Assembly (NCBI GenBank): GCA_015179045.1 | Contig: WHUZ01000003.1 | Span: 310,001 to 374,000 of the forward strand | Length of the DNA: 64,000 nucleotides | From: Kalaharituber pfeilii | Taxonomy: Eukaryota > Ascomycota > Pezizomycetes > Pezizales > Pezizaceae | Direction of reading: 5' to 3' | Shown here: in pieces, positions 24,606 to 37,793 of the stretch | Numbering within the stretch: the first letter of the stretch is position 1 | Layout: each line of letters starts with the position of its first letter | Program-made: the position numbers and the translations under genes | The notes under the pieces: generated by a model | Seen by the model: the letters and a program-made list of their open reading frames with translations, nothing else | The model's database searches: none | Told to the model about the DNA's origin: nothing

Positions 24606-25975
24606 AGCCCCCATCGGTCAATGTCTTGTTTCATCGCAACCTTCATTTGGCAAAACATTCAGTGAATACACAGATGTCATGCCAACCTTTCTTATTTGTA
24701 TGTTCTAGCTGTTGGAGCGACCAAAGTTTTTTAACCTAGCTGGCTATGGAGCGTTCAAAATTTTGCTTGAAGATGAAGCAGCACCCTCCTCGTTCATTGG
24801 GATACCTGTTGTCCCTGCTTCTTGCTCAGTTGGTATCACTATTGAAGCTTGAAGCTTATACATACTTGGTGAACCTCCAACGGGTGAAACGCCCATCTCC
24901 CCCCCGCAGCAATCGAGGTTTATAGCCCATAGACGTGTCAAATCAGGCATGATACCGGACTTGTTCTGCCAATGAGCCGTCAGCTCGTTGTCTTACTGGG
25001 CAACAGGACATGCATCTGAGCCGAGCCTTCCCCCCCAAAGGAAAAAAAAAAGCAGTAATCTTGCAACTTGAAAGTACTTGCAGATTCAAATACCAGAGCT
25101 CTTCTTAATCTCTGTCTGACTCGCTGCAGGTATCGCTATTTTTTTTGGTTATCATTCAAATTTATTCGAGTTCTTTAATGGTAATGGAGCCTGATGGAGA
25201 GGAAACCGCATACATAAGTTCACGAACTGCCTCGATTGATCGTGCTACCCTCTAGAATGCCTGGTCAGCTGGATTCCTCCATTTTCGCCTGTTTAAAGCT
25301 GTTGCATTTTTAAACTTGTGACCTGACTTCGTATGTTGTTCAAGAGTTGAAAAGGGTAATGATACCCAAATTTAAACTGAGCCACGATGATCTATACCAA
25401 ATCTGACCTAGTCTCAATGCTCAACAGTACAACTATGCGGTTTCAGCCACGTCTCTCTGTGATTTGTTCGTTCGAATACTCCATGACGTTCCACAGGCCC
25501 AGACTCCCTAGTACCAACTCAACTGGAGCAGCAGGTACCGTATGGCCCGATGCTCAATTTTTGCAAGCAGGGCCACTGAGGAGAGGCAATTGCTCTTATC
25601 CTTCAAGTGCACCTCTCTCGAGTGGCCAGGCAGACGACTCGCTGGTGGATACCGAATGCCCATCCCGGCAGGGATCAGTGTTGCATGGTAGTGTCGACGT
25701 ATGGTATTACGCAGATTCGCTGGCATATTGGACAGGGCTCTGTGCCGGGCTGGCTGTGCGACGTTGTTGGCCGCACTACAGAGCATAATTGGACGGACGG
25801 AGAGTAGGCCCTTGCCCGATGTCCGTATAATTAGAATTGAGTTGCGCAGAAGAGTTTTGGTGCCTGTAGACTGAGGGGAAAAGACGGGGAGAGGGAGGAA
25901 ACATAGTTAATTGGGGCAGGGAACACGCGAGCCACGAACGAGGCAGCGACAGCGACAGCAGAGCAGCGCGGAGCG

Positions 25976-26056
25976 GCAGGCAGAGCAGGCAGAGCAGGCA
26001 GAGCAGGCAGAGCAGGCAGAGCAGGCAGAGCAGGCAGGGCAGAGCAGGGCAGAGCA
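25976..26056 (+). repeat. 9-bp minisatellite GGCAGAGCA upstream of GCN20
   Basis: The unit GGCAGAGCA is repeated about seven times with little divergence, followed by degenerate GGGCAGAGC copies. It lies roughly 280-360 bp before the GCN20 start, probably in the promoter or 5' leader, and contains no ATG on the plus strand. Confidence 0.85.
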
Positions 26057-26335
26057 CGGAGGACACGAAGCCGCCGTGCCTTGGACGTGGGGAAGGCTGC
26101 CGGCGCCGCAGCGGCAGCGTCCAGTGCGGTGCGAGTAACGTGGACGCGGACGTGCGCCGCCAGCTTGCCGGCGCCAAGCCTTCTAGAAGCGTTGCGGGGC
26201 AGCCGCTGCTCGACACCCCGCCCCCACCACGCGAAGCAGCGCAGAGGCCACCATCGAGGCACCAGAGGCACCCCACCCCCCAGATACAACCAACTCACCG
26301 CGCAAACCCTGGCAGCCAGCTTACGCATCGTCATC

Positions 26336-29036
26336 ATGGAGGCTGCAATCACACAGGTCATCCCCGGAATCGACCAAGTCATCAGCGAGTACTCCGTCGG
26401 GTATCTCAAGCATGCGTCGACATCGACGTCCCCAGACGCCGATCTGGAGCTCCAAGAGGCCATATCCACCGTGTCAGCTATCCTCTACGACGCTGCCGGT
26501 GGCTTATTAGAAAGCGCAGAGGTCACGAAACTCATCGAGAAACTTGCCTCTCAACTGGTCAATCTCCATGGATCCAAGGGCAGGACGTCGACTGCTGCAA
26601 GGAAGCTGGATCAGACGATTCACATGGCTTCCCAGAGAGCAATGTCGGCTACAGTAAACCTATTTGGCGGAGTAGACTTAGAGGCTGCTGGCGCTCGGAA
26701 AGTGGATTCAAAAGTGGACAGAAAGAAGCTTGAGAAGGCGGAACGTAAAATTAAGGCGAAGCAGGATAAAAAATTGCACAAAACAGTTGAATACGAGGCT
26801 TCAAAACTCATTGCCAATCCAAACATCGGTCAAAGTTATGAGGAGTTCTACATGGCCGTCAATCCTCTGCAGATGGGCTCATCTGGTGGAAAGAGTAAAG
26901 ATATCAAACTTGACAATGTGGATGTTAGCATCAGTGGCAAGAGGATCTTAAGTGATACCACTTTGACCTTGGCGTATGGAAGGAGATACGGTTTGGTTGG
27001 CCAGAACGGTATCGGAAAGTCCACACTTTTGAGGGCGTTAAGTAGGAGAGAGCTCCCTGTGCCCAAGCACATTACTATTCTACACGTCGAGCAAGAAGTA
27101 CGTATGCCTGTATGCATTGCTAATGCAGGGTAATAAGGAAACTGTTTGTGTTTGATGAGCTAACAATCAAGATAGATTACGGGAGATGATACACCTGCAT
27201 TACAAGCTGTCTTGGATGCAGATGTCTGGCGGAAGCACTTGCTCACTCAACAAGATGTATTCCTTATCCCTATTCCAGGATTATTCTCCGGTATTAACGC
27301 CCCCTACTCATAGACAATAACTGCAAAACTCGCACAAATCGAAAAAGAAAAGGCTCAAGACCCAGACTTCGACGACTCTGTCCGTGAAGAGCTCGATGCA
27401 CAGCTTTCAGACGTCCATAACAAGCTGGCAGAAATGGAGTCAGACAAGGCCGAGTCCAGAGCAGCAAGTATTCTTGCTGGTCTTGGTTTTAGTCAGGAAC
27501 GGCAGAAGCTTGCTACGAAAACATTCTCCGGAGGTTGGAGGATGAGGCTGGCGCTGGCGAGAGCATTGTTCTGTAAACCGGATTTATTGTTGCTTGACGG
27601 TACGCTGACACAGCTGGTCCCAATTGGGTTGGATACTTACACTGGATTTCACATACAGAACCGTCAAACATGTTGGACGTCCCTTCAATTACATTCCTCT
27701 CTGAATACCTGCAAGGTTATCCAAGTACTGTACTAGGTAAGTATCTCGCAGCAGCAGTGAAAGGGCCACCGCTAATGAAAATTCTTCCAACTACAGTTGT
27801 GTCCCACGACCGTGCGTTCCTAAACGAGGTTGCTACCGGTGCGTCCTAATCCATGGTGACATGCACAATGATTCGAATCGAAGGCTAACAGATCTGTAGA
27901 TATCATCCACCAGCACTCAGAAAGGTTAGATTACTACAAGGGCGGCAACTTCGGTAAATCCTTCCATCCCAATTTGGTATCCTCAAATGCTGCACTTCGG
28001 CAACTAACATACACTCCCCAGACGCCTTCTACGCAACCAAAGAAGAACGGCGAAAGACTGCCAAAAGGGAATATGAGAACCAAATGGCATACCGGAAACA
28101 TCTGCAATGTAAGCCTCCGCCCCTTCCCTTCGCCCCCCTCTACCTGCATGAACTCTCAAACCTCCTCCGTAATTGGTTCCACTCTCTAACCGCATCCTGC
28201 TTTCAGCCTTCATCGACAAGTTCCGCTACAATGCCGCCAAGTCCTCCGAAGCCCAATCTCGCATCAAGAAGCTTGAGAAGCTGCCAGTTCTCGAGCCACC
28301 CGAAGACGAATACACCGTCTCGTTCAAATTTCCCGAAGTCGAGAAGCTGTCACCGCCCATCATTCAGATGTCCGGCGTCTCCTTCTCGTATGTACCCGGA
28401 AACCAGATTGTCCAAAACGTCGACTTGGACGTGCAACTGGACTCCCGGATCGGGATTGTGGGGCCAAATGGAGCGGGTAAAACGACAGTGCTTAAGCTCC
28501 TTATGGGGAAATTGGCACCGACAACGGGTATCATTACACAGAATCCGAGATTGAGAATAGGCTTCTTTGCGCAGCATCACGTGGATGCGCTGGACCTCAG
28601 CATGTCTGCCGTCGGCTTCTGCGCAAAGATGTTCCCTGGCAAAACCGACGAAGAGTACCGACGGCACCTTGGCGCTTTCGGCATCACTGGCACAACGGGT
28701 TTACAGAGAATGGAACTCTTGTCTGGAGGTCAAAAGTCGCGCGTGGCGTTTGCGTTGCTCTCGTTGCATCGGCCGCACATTTTGGTGCTCGACGAGCCGT
28801 CGAATCACTTGGATGTGGAGGCCATGGACGCGTTGAGCGCAGCGCTGAACGAGTTTCAGGGAGGGGTCCTCATGGTCTCGCATGATGTCACAATGATCAA
28901 GAACGTGTGTAACAGGCTATGGGTTTGCGATAATGGAACGGTGGAGAAGTTTGATGGGACGATTGACGATTACAAAAAGAGGATTATTGCGCAGGCAGGG
29001 GCAGATGGGGTGGTCAGGCAGAGTCATCAAGCGTAA
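26336..29036 (+). CDS. GCN20: ABC-F ATPase Gcn20 (eIF2alpha kinase activator)
   Basis: Eight exons: 26336-27097, 27176-27256, 27314-27599, 27659-27736, 27797-27838, 27900-27953, 28022-28108, 28207-29036. They join in phase to 739 residues, close to the yeast protein. The ATG has A at -3 and G at +4; the frame is open further upstream, but that part is GC-rich leader. Residues 1-180 form the Gcn20-type N-terminal region. ABC1 has Walker A GQNGIGKST (222), signature SGGWRMRLALA (353), Walker B LLLLDEPSNML (376-377) and switch VVSHDR. ABC2 has GPNGAGKTT (549), LSGGQKSRVAF (636), ILVLDEPSNHLD (659) and MVSHD. There are no membrane segments, as in all ABC-F proteins. In yeast Gcn20 acts with Gcn1 on ribosomes to pass the uncharged-tRNA signal to Gcn2 (family knowledge). 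Exons 4-7 are tiny (42-87 nt), all separated by phase-1 introns. Confidence 0.95.
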
Positions 29037-29592
29037 GGAAGTAATGGGGGGAGCAGATAGAAGGGGTAGAGAGAGAATCATGTATATGCAGACTCATGTA
29101 TTCGGAGTTCGTGACACATGTTATGTAATGGACTTTTTATTTCAAATCATTTCATGGGAGAAATTAGGAGCAGATTTCTGGTTTAACATTGTATGGATGC
29201 AACGTTCTCACGCAGATATAAAGGTAAGAGGCATTTTTAAGGCTCGACATTAGACCATTTAGTATACAGTGCCCTACCTACCGAGTAGATAAAGGACTTC
29301 TAACAGCGGTGAAATTAAGTCTTACCAGGGTAACCCTAGAATTGGCACGCTACACTTGTCCAGCCTTGGAATTGCAGCTAGCATCAACAGCTTCTGACCT
29401 GACCGTTCCACTGGGTCTGCCCAACTAGTGCACAATCTATACGTACTTCAAAATTCGTTGCAGGCTCCAAAAATTGCTATCGATAGGTGGGATATACCCT
29501 CTTTCCGCTCCACCACTGTACGCCTCCCCCTCTTCAGATTCCCAAACTCTTGACCCAAAATCAATCAAAGACCAACCTCCCTCATGGCTGCC
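29037..29592. other. Convergent 3' intergenic region
   Basis: About 560 bp between the stop codons of GCN20 (plus) and the coiled-coil gene (minus). It must contain both 3' UTRs and terminators. I see no separate gene or strong hairpin. Confidence 0.6.
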
Positions 29593-30456
29593 TCAATCCC
29601 CCCAGATCTCCCTCTTCCTCCTCTCCACCTCCTGTTCCGCCCTCTCCCGCTCCGCCCTCTCCTGCCGCTCCTTCTCCTGCCGCTTGCGCAGCTGCTCCTT
29701 GATACTAGCCTCGTACTCCTTCTGTTCCTTAGTCGCACGCGGAGCACGGACACCCAGTGCAGCAGATATCAGACGACGGGCGACGGCATCCGTTGTGGGT
29801 TGACGGCGCTTAGGAGCGGAATCCGAAGTGATGGGAGTGGGTTCAGGAGTCTGGTCCCAGGAGGAAAGGAAGGGTGGTGGGACTATGGATGAGGGTGATG
29901 ATGATGATGGAGGTCGGGATGACGTTTGGTAGGCTGCTCTTGCGGTGGTGCTGATGGAGATGCTGGTGGTATTATCGGTTGTAGGGGCAATATTTGCTGT
30001 GCTTTTCCACTTCGTAGGTGGCACTTCACCTTCTTCCACATCTGAGACCTGGTCCTCCCACGAATCTCCACCGCCACCGGTGTCCGCATCTATATCTGCA
30101 TCCGATTTCGATTTCGGATTTGCCGCTCCCGATCCCGCGGGGGGAATTCGATCACACATATCTGCAGTGGTCTGCGCCGGCACCTCTTCCGCCCCTTCCT
30201 CCTCGCCACCAGACGAAATTCCATCCTCCCAGCTATCCGCCACCTTGGGCTTCTTCGTCGTCTTCTCCTTGTTCATCTTGTGCTTCGTCCTTGCTAGTCC
30301 CTCCGCTATCTGTGACTTCAATCGCGCCGCCTGCGATTGCGGAGAGTCACCTATCGTGAGGGCCTCGAGCTGCAGTATCCCTCGATCCTCCTGTCCCGGG
30401 TGTGATAGTGCCTGTGCGGCCCCATTTTGTTTTCGTTTATCTTTTTTCGGTGGCAT
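29593..30456 (-). CDS. Conserved-looking fungal coiled-coil protein, SWED motifs
   Basis: Single exon, 287 residues, starting at an ATG with G at -3. The N-terminus is lysine-rich (MPPKKDKRKQNG). Two short repeats, SWEDGISSGGEEE and SWEDQVSDVEEGE, sit in acidic surroundings about 60 residues apart. A low-complexity Ser/Thr/Pro middle is followed by the most family-like part, residues 215-287: DAVARRLISAALGVRAPRAT and then a highly charged helix of Lys/Arg/Glu heptads ending WGD. This is the look of small nuclear or cytoplasmic coiled-coil proteins widespread in Pezizomycotina, as I recall, but I know no function for them. Its promoter side faces an A29 run (30676-30704). Coding status is well supported by length, ATG context and composition; the role is unknown. 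Confidence 0.8.
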   Translation of the reverse strand: MPPKKDKRKQNGAAQALSHPGQEDRGILQLEALTIGDSPQSQAARLKSQIAEGLARTKHKMNKEKTTKKPKVADSWEDGISSGGEEEGAEEVPAQTTADMCDRIPPAGSGAANPKSKSDADIDADTGGGGDSWEDQVSDVEEGEVPPTKWKSTANIAPTTDNTTSISISTTARAAYQTSSRPPSSSSPSSIVPPPFLSSWDQTPEPTPITSDSAPKRRQPTTDAVARRLISAALGVRAPRATKEQKEYEASIKEQLRKRQEKERQERAERERAEQEVERRKREIWGD

Positions 30457-30673
30457 TTCCGATGCTTTTGATTTTCTTTAGCTCCTCTTTTTTCTTTTCT
30501 TTCTTTTTGTCTGTGAATTTTTGTAAAAACTTGGAAAGGTGAAACGGCTAAGAGAAAAACAGTCGCGAATGCAGGAAACAGGCTGTGCGCGGATCAGTGT
30601 GGGGGGAGGATGATTAGTCTGGTTATGGTGTAATGGGGTGGTTGTGGGGGAAATAAAATGGAATTATTAAGAA

Positions 30674-30706
<33 letters not shown>

Positions 30707-33700
30707 CTTCATGCAGCAGAGTGGCTCAATGCTGTAAATTGGATGGGGATTCTTCCCTTCATGAGGCAGCAAAGTTGTGTTTGGTTGCCTATATGTGTTG
30801 CTGTACTTGGGACAGGCATTGTTTGGTTCAGCGACTGGGCGTTGTTGTCCATGTGGTACTAAGTAGTACAGTCGCCCAGTTAACATAAGGTATGCAGGGA
30901 GACTATGTTAGCATTCTGAGGTGCGCCATAGTTTTTCTAGATTACTTATTATGTAAAGTAACCTACAATGAATGTAAATTGTAGAGTAAATAAGGAATAT
31001 TAGAATACAATTCAGAGGTCCGAGACGTAGTAAGTCTGGTGATGAGACAACGTATGGGTTTATGCTGAGGCGTGCAGGAATGTACGCCCAAGACCATTGA
31101 CTGTGGAGGCAGACTACGAAATTTACATTTGAAAAAGTCACCCACGGATCGTTTGAGTGAGCGTTAAGGGAAGCAAAGTCAAACACTTCTCTCCTACTTA
31201 TCCGACTTCGCTGTACTCAGTACTTCCGTGGATACTAGTATATACTACGCTGACCAAAACGGAAATATATAACACTCCATTAATTGACACTTCTACTATC
31301 AAAGGATGCCTTTGCACGGATGGTATTCAAAGTTTACTGGAATCGATAGTCAATGTCTGTGGAGCTGCTATTCCGAGTTTTACTGTGCCCTCTTGAAAAT
31401 GATGCTTTTGATGGTACCCTTCATGACTTGCAGAGCTTGTTGGTCATGATCATATTATTATGCATACGGTGGAGCATTATTCTTATTTTGTCTACTGTGA
31501 GATAGTGCAGATACTAGTACCAACCATCAAACAACTTGCAATGGATTTTGATCAATGTTTTAATTTCCTTAGGCAAACCTCGACATACCTCCTTGCCTAC
31601 GAGCATTTTACAAAGTAACCTTGCAGTGATAGGCCTGGGGGGGGTTCATGTGCTGACTGACCAAAATTGAGAAGGCAGGATTGCTTCAATTCACGGTCTA
31701 CTGTAACTAATAGACGCATTAATCCTCCAATCTGTTTACACCTGCCTTGCAGCCCGCTGCTCCACCAATATGCGGAGAATATCATACGAGGGAAGGGTGT
31801 TTAGATATCCCAACGTAGTAAGAGTGGCTTTTTTTTTTTCCCGCTTCCTTTTTTTTTTTTTTTCTTTTTTTTTTTTTTTTAATTTCTTCAAAGAGAGCTA
31901 CATTGACAGGAATGTTGACATAACACCACTCCCGTTGTTACTACATTGTAGTCCTATACCAACTACCGGTACATGGTACGTATGTAGTGCTCACGTTTTG
32001 CGAAGTTCGGCCAGGCTTAGTTAGCCAACCTCCGCAGCTGCATGCATTCATGCACGCACACAGTTCAGCTTCCATATCAATAAAAAATGTGTGGATATGT
32101 GGGGGGCGGTAGATTACTAGCACTGTGACTGCAACTGTACGCATTCCCTTGCCGCCCCCAACATAGCAACTCGTATGATAACATCTGCGTAATAGTGTGG
32201 GGTACGCGGGGGAGGTGTTTGTTTCGTGCACAAGCTTTTTCTGTTTTTGCCCGTTCCGCTCCCCTTGTCTACATACTTAACAATGTACCGGTAGTCTACT
32301 TTTGGTGACTGGCGATCTGTCTAAGGTAACGTTATCCAACCGTGTGGGTAATTGTCCCTTAGCAGAAAATGTGAGGTAAAAAAAGATTAAGGTATTTGCA
32401 GTGTATGGCGTTGGTGGAGCCACCATATCATATGCGCGTGCATGGGGGCCCTCCCCGATGCAGCAAAAACAATTGAATGCGGGGGATATTAGAAATATGC
32501 GTAAAGTAGAATACATACTTAAAGGCACGGACTAAGCTCAACCCAGGGAAGCCAGTATGTAAGTAAGCACTTAGTAGTAGTCTGCACTGCTTGATGTGCA
32601 TGAATAAATTTACATACATATGCATGTACGTATGCAATTGCCGTCATTGATTTATTTGATCAAAACATTTTAAATGACAGTTGCAAAATTGATGCCTTTT
32701 TTTTTCTTTTTTTTACATCTACGAGTCCTATCCGCGAGAACCGGATTTCCCCGTTACATATACTATTTACTTATAAGCGACATCTTTCCCGAACCCTTTG
32801 ACACGGACAACACGTGAGAAATACTTTTTGAAGCCATGTAACGAGTACGGTACCTCGCCGGCACCCAGCCAAGGCATAGAAATATCAGCCCCTGATAAAC
32901 TGGCACTCGCTCAAGCACTCTAATTGACCCTCAATATGATACCGCATCGATGCTAAGGTAACGTATTGTTACACAACTCCCTTGCTCCCATCCCCACCCG
33001 CACTCCCCATCCCACCCACTCATAGAAGGAAAAAACAAAACAAAAATAAAACCAATCCTTCTGTCAATCAATGCTAAGCCAGATTAGTCGTAATTTACAA
33101 GCACACGCCACTACGTCTATTGATACGCCCCTCTTTGTGTGTATAGAGGAGCGCTAGGAGCTCCGGCCATGCTCATGCATCACCTCTTATCGATAACGGG
33201 AGTGAGGGGGAGAGGAGAGGGGTAAAATCCTCTATAAAACATGTGTTTTTGATAGCTCGAAGATTGCAAGGCTAGGCCCGAATTAATGCTGACTTTGACT
33301 CAATTGCATTTGCAGTACTCCGTTCCCATGCAGAACTCTCTTTCCTTCTTCACCTCACAATTATATCGTACGTGAACGAATATACACACATACATCGTAT
33401 ACACATGCACAAGTCTTCCCCGCTCGCGGTCATCCACAGGCAGCTACATGAGCTAGTCGAATGAGGCACGCCGAGATGAATGCAAGTAAGAAGGAAAATA
33501 ACCAGAGGGAAAGGAAAGAACAGCTACATACAAGAAAAATAAAACGGCAGAATAAACATCAAAAATAAGTATCTGGCCTAGCCAGTAACCTGTGACTAGT
33601 CAAAAAAAAAAAGGAAAAAGGGGGAAAAAGGGAGTAGATCTGGCAATAACTTGAAAATGAGATGAGTATTGAAAAAAAAAAAAAAAAAAAAAAAACCCAA

Positions 33701-33854
33701 GAAGATAATCATATCATCCGGAAACAGTAAAAATAGAAAATAAAATAGGAAAACCCAGCTTGCCACGCCAAATGAGATAAAATCACATTCGCCTAATTCG
33801 AAGCAGTAGGAGCATCGCACGCGTGCTCTTCAACCACTGCTGAACGGCGCTCGT
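30457..33854. other. Intergenic region, 3.4 kb
   Basis: No supported gene. It has A29 at 30676-30704, interrupted T runs at 31829-31881 and 32698-32714, and A24 at 33672-33695 just downstream of the transcription-factor gene. Minus-strand ORFs of 70-96 codons are unsupported. Confidence 0.5.
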
Positions 33855-36800
33855 TTATATTTCCTCATCATCTAAGAGTTGTGTATCCATGACGCGCACA
33901 ACAGCTCTTCCAACATCCCATCCATCAATTTCATCAAACACATTCCTCATCCATCTGAGGAATCTCCACTCCAGCAACTCTTTTCCGCTAACAGTGCTCA
34001 TCTCAACGTCACCGTCCAGTGCTTCGTGATATTTGACAAAGCCCAAAATCTCTTGTAGAAAGTTCTCCCCAGGTGATCTTGTTCTCCGCTGCTGCTGATA
34101 CTGCTGCTGAAGTTCTTGGGCCTGAAGAGTCAAGATATTGGGTTTTATGTCTTGCTGCTCAGAATGGTGAGTGTACTGGCTATGAGGATGAAGCGTTGTG
34201 CTGGGATTCCAGGGGAAATAGGCTCCATCTGGATACACGCCGGAGTTCATATAAATCCATTCGGGACTGGGATTAAGTGGATTCATCCAGACGCTGCCAA
34301 AGACGTCAATGGGTTGACTTCCAGTTGCTTGAGTGAATGGGCCAAGAAGGGGAGGTGGCACAGGGTGGGTGAGACTACGACGCTCTTCCTCCTCCCGACC
34401 AACTCGAACAATGAGTTCCCATGCCACAACCAGTGCTTTGAAAACCATTCCAAGAACAGTGGGAAATTCTGAGTCCCAGATTTCAAACGGAAACCCTGCA
34501 GATTTCCCAGCAAATCGCAAAATAGCGAAGAGATGCGGGGCAATTTTACTCTCAAATACTTGCGAGAAAAGCATGTGGCCCTGACCTAAGCCCCAGGATG
34601 ATGCAGAAGCATTCAGCATTCCCAAATTGTTCTGCTGATTTTGATCCATGTGCATCGGTGGAGGAGAAAATCGAGAGACTTTTTCCAATCTGTCTTTAGT
34701 TTCCAGCAGAATATGTGCGAATGACGTGTGCATATCAAGTGGTGTTTCTTCATTTCGTAAACACATCCTGTCTGGGATAACCAGCATAATGTGGGCCAAA
34801 TGCCAGGCCACGTAAAATGACTTTGCACATCCCTCTAGATCAAGAGGTAGTGGCGCAGCAGCAGTCGTATTCTCGTCGAAAACTCCATTTGAATTGAGCG
34901 AGCAACGCAGAACTTCATACGGGTGCAACTTCTCGACCTCTAGAAGATGTCCAAACCGGGGAAGCTTTCCGACAGTGTCCAGTGCTCGTCTCAAACGGTC
35001 AATCTCTTGCGCTTTGTCCTGCGGAAAAATAACGACCGTCTTGCCGCCTCTGCCAGTACGCATGTCAGGTTCCTCTTCTTCCTCTGCTACTCGCTGTGTT
35101 AACGCAAGAATTTCCATGATAATTCCTATGACCATAAGATACGCCGCATAATCGTTGAGTTTGGCTTGAGTCCCCAAGTATTCCTCCTCAACTCGACCGC
35201 CGCCTTGGATGAGCTTCTTGTATATAGCGCCGAACAATATCTTCTCTCCGCAACTGTTTAAATAGACTCCACTTCCATCATTTAGAAGATAATATTCTGG
35301 GCCTTGCCGTCTGCGTACAGCATCCCATTCCTCAGCAGTAGCAGCTTCGAAAAGGGCGTCATCACATGGCAATGATAGGAATTTGAGTTCTTGCAAACGA
35401 AGTAGACGAGGGGTATTGAATAGAAGGGACAGATTGCAGTCTAGAATATAAAGGGAATATGCAGTTCTGTACCAACACTGTTAACATAACAACTCAGCCC
35501 AGGGCATAGAAGCATGCGTACCGCTTTCTTGACTCGCATTCAATGAATAACTCCCATTGCTGCTGTAAGGGCAATTCATTATAATTTTGAGGAAGCTGCA
35601 TCTCCCGGAGATATCCATGTTCTCGAGCAATCTGTGTTAAGTTAGTATTAACAAAAATGGAGACTCACAGACTGTAAAGCTATACCTCAACACATCTGAA
35701 ATGTAATATCCGTGCCTTCTTCTCCGCTTCCTTGTCCTGAGAGAAGAGTCCATAGAATTCAAAGAGTACCAGGCCCTGTAACACACAAAGACGACCCTCT
35801 CTGCGGTTTTTCTTTGCAGCATACCCGTCATCCTCATCCATTTCCTCTGCTTTGAAAAGCTGTGCCAGACTTCCTTCATTTGGATCATCCAATTCACTCC
35901 CTCTTTCAATCCACCTCTCCATCACCTTCCAGCCGCTTTCCCATAGCTGTTTGCCCAAGCTCCTGTTTGTGGGATCATAAACATTGCCGACACAGCAAAC
36001 AGCTCTGAGGAATGATGCTAGAACCGTTGAAGGATTGAAGGTTGCTTTATGCAGAAGGGGGAGATGTGGATGAAATGCATTTGACGAGAAGTAATAATCT
36101 GCGTAATGAGTCAACAACGAAGGGGGAAGACTACGTTCTGTTAGCCGTTTACTTGTGGTATCGCATCGAAAGTCAAAAGCTCACAATGGAAGCTTCTCTG
36201 GGTTGTAATAAGCCATCATGCCTTGAACTTTCTGGGATGGAAGCTATCAAGATAAATTAGCAACTCTTCAAAGCCCACCTCTATACACAAGAGGCAATCC
36301 AAACATACGTCCTCAGCAACAGGTAAAAGTCTGAAATCCCCTGCTAACTCATCCACCCCATATTGCTGATCCCCAGATCCTATCGTACCTACATTGGGTA
36401 TGACAGGGTTATTGGCAACAACCTTTGGCTCTGCAGTCCTTTTCTGCCTAGTTTTCGGGGGTGGCGCGACATCACTAGGTGGTGTTTGAGGCTGAGATTG
36501 GAATTTATCTGGATGAGCTTTCTTCTGATGCTTGATCAGATTATCTCTGTGTGCTCAAATATCACAAGTCAGTATGCTTACAAGCATTCCATATGAGGCG
36601 GAAACCATTACTGACTTTCGCGTAAACATAAGCTTGCAGTCGGGACATGGTATTACTTTTTGGGGACTATGGCCTGCGCCAGACCGTCAGCAATGAGACC
36701 TAATTTAGTTCTTTGCTTAGCTAGCAGGAGAAGGAATGGTGCAATTGTAAACCAAAGGATGATAAGAATCACTCACGATTGACCTTGTGCCGGTTCTCGA

Positions 36801-37046
36801 TGTTGTACTAAATTTTGTTGATTAAGGTTGATGTGAGATTTGTAGCCCAAAACTCATAAGCTTGTGAAACAATATATCCAATCACTGGAATGCTCCTTGA
36901 ATGAACAGGACAACAATGCTAACTTAGAGAAGAGTGATATCGGTCAAGGGCAGTGGAGTATATGTATAATGATACAGTACAAAGATATTATTTGGTTGAA
37001 CTTAAATCATATACTGCTTCTCCTTTATACAACTTTCATGCCTGTA

Positions 37047-37092
<46 letters not shown>

Positions 37093-37601
37093 CTCAACTT
37101 TCTTGGGGTTAAGAAGGCAACAATAAAGCAATTGAATGAACACAAATGTAGAAAAAGCAAGCATTGGGAGGGGTATTGGTTAACCCCTCCATGGTTGTAT
37201 TCAGGGTCCAATGAATAATAAATTATAAGACGTACCCTCGTACTGCCCCGTTCGCCACAAATTTCACACTCGTAGGGCTTCGTCCTTTTCCACATCCGGT
37301 CATCCTCTTCTGTCCACTTCCCTCTTGCTCGTTCATTGCGTACATCATTGATATTGATATCAATATATCGGCGTGTTTTGAGAGCAAGGGAGGAAGTCCC
37401 TGGTCGTTTCGCCGTCGATGTTGAGGTTGCCGTAATTGGTGGTGGATTGAGAGCTGGGTTTGTGGGCGTGCTTGTTGGAGGTAAAGCACCCATTGAATCG
37501 ACCGTCCCAGCTCCTCCAGGTTGTGCACTCCTTCCCCCGCTTGCACTACCTTCTCCAGGCGAGCCTCCAGCAGGCCGTTTCAAGTTCTGTCCGCGGGCCA
37601 T
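33855..37601 (-). CDS. C2H2 zinc-finger / fungal_trans transcription factor
   Basis: Eight exons: 37601-37236, 36807-36777, 36673-36616, 36546-36309, 36243-36185, 36130-35686, 35631-35522 and 35466-33855, in phase throughout, give 972 residues. The start is ATGGCC with A at -3. Two zinc fingers are assembled across introns: finger 1 C112-C115-H129-H134 (from YECEICGERGSTR and YNIENRHKVNRH) and finger 2 C142-C145-H158-H163 (CPDCKLMFTRKDNLIKHQ). That finger 2 gains textbook spacing only with the GTCAGT donor at 36615 fixes that splice site. From about residue 232 the fungal-specific transcription factor region begins (YYFSSNAFHPHLPLLHKATF), with the later RTAYSLYILDCNLSLLF helix typical of PF04082. 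DNA-binding nuclear regulator by inference; targets unknown. Intron 1 is long (428 nt) and contains T36. The C-terminus has a Gln-rich stretch near residue 880. Confidence 0.88.
37053..37088 (+). repeat. Poly(T) run of 36 within an intron
   Basis: T36 on the plus strand is A36 on the coding strand, inside intron 1 (36808-37235) of the transcription-factor gene. It is far from both splice sites, so it is probably a simple-repeat expansion rather than a polypyrimidine tract. Confidence 0.85.
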
Positions 37602-37793
37602 GATGTTCAAGGGTTCAATATCGAGTCCCGCTCCTCACTAGCGACTATAAAAGCTCGCAGTAGCGCAGGGCTTGTATTATGCGGAATTTTGGTTGTGCCG
37701 TTTTGGCTGGTTTAATAAAACAGTCGCTTTCTTGCGCAGGTGGTGGAGTGTAGCGTGCGATGTGAAGTGCGTGTGTATACTTGAGAGTTAAAG

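Larger units (their letters stand above)
23028..26335. other. 3.3-kb divergent promoter region
   Basis: Lies between the Byr4-like gene (minus) and GCN20 (plus). It contains a TTC/T run (about 23330-23376), G17 at 24058-24074, a possible F-box relic (24405-24605) and a 9-bp minisatellite in the GCN20 leader. Several 80-200 codon ORFs here on both strands (e.g. 23936-24526 minus, 25387-25788 plus) overlap each other in GC-rich sequence and have no domain. Confidence 0.5.
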
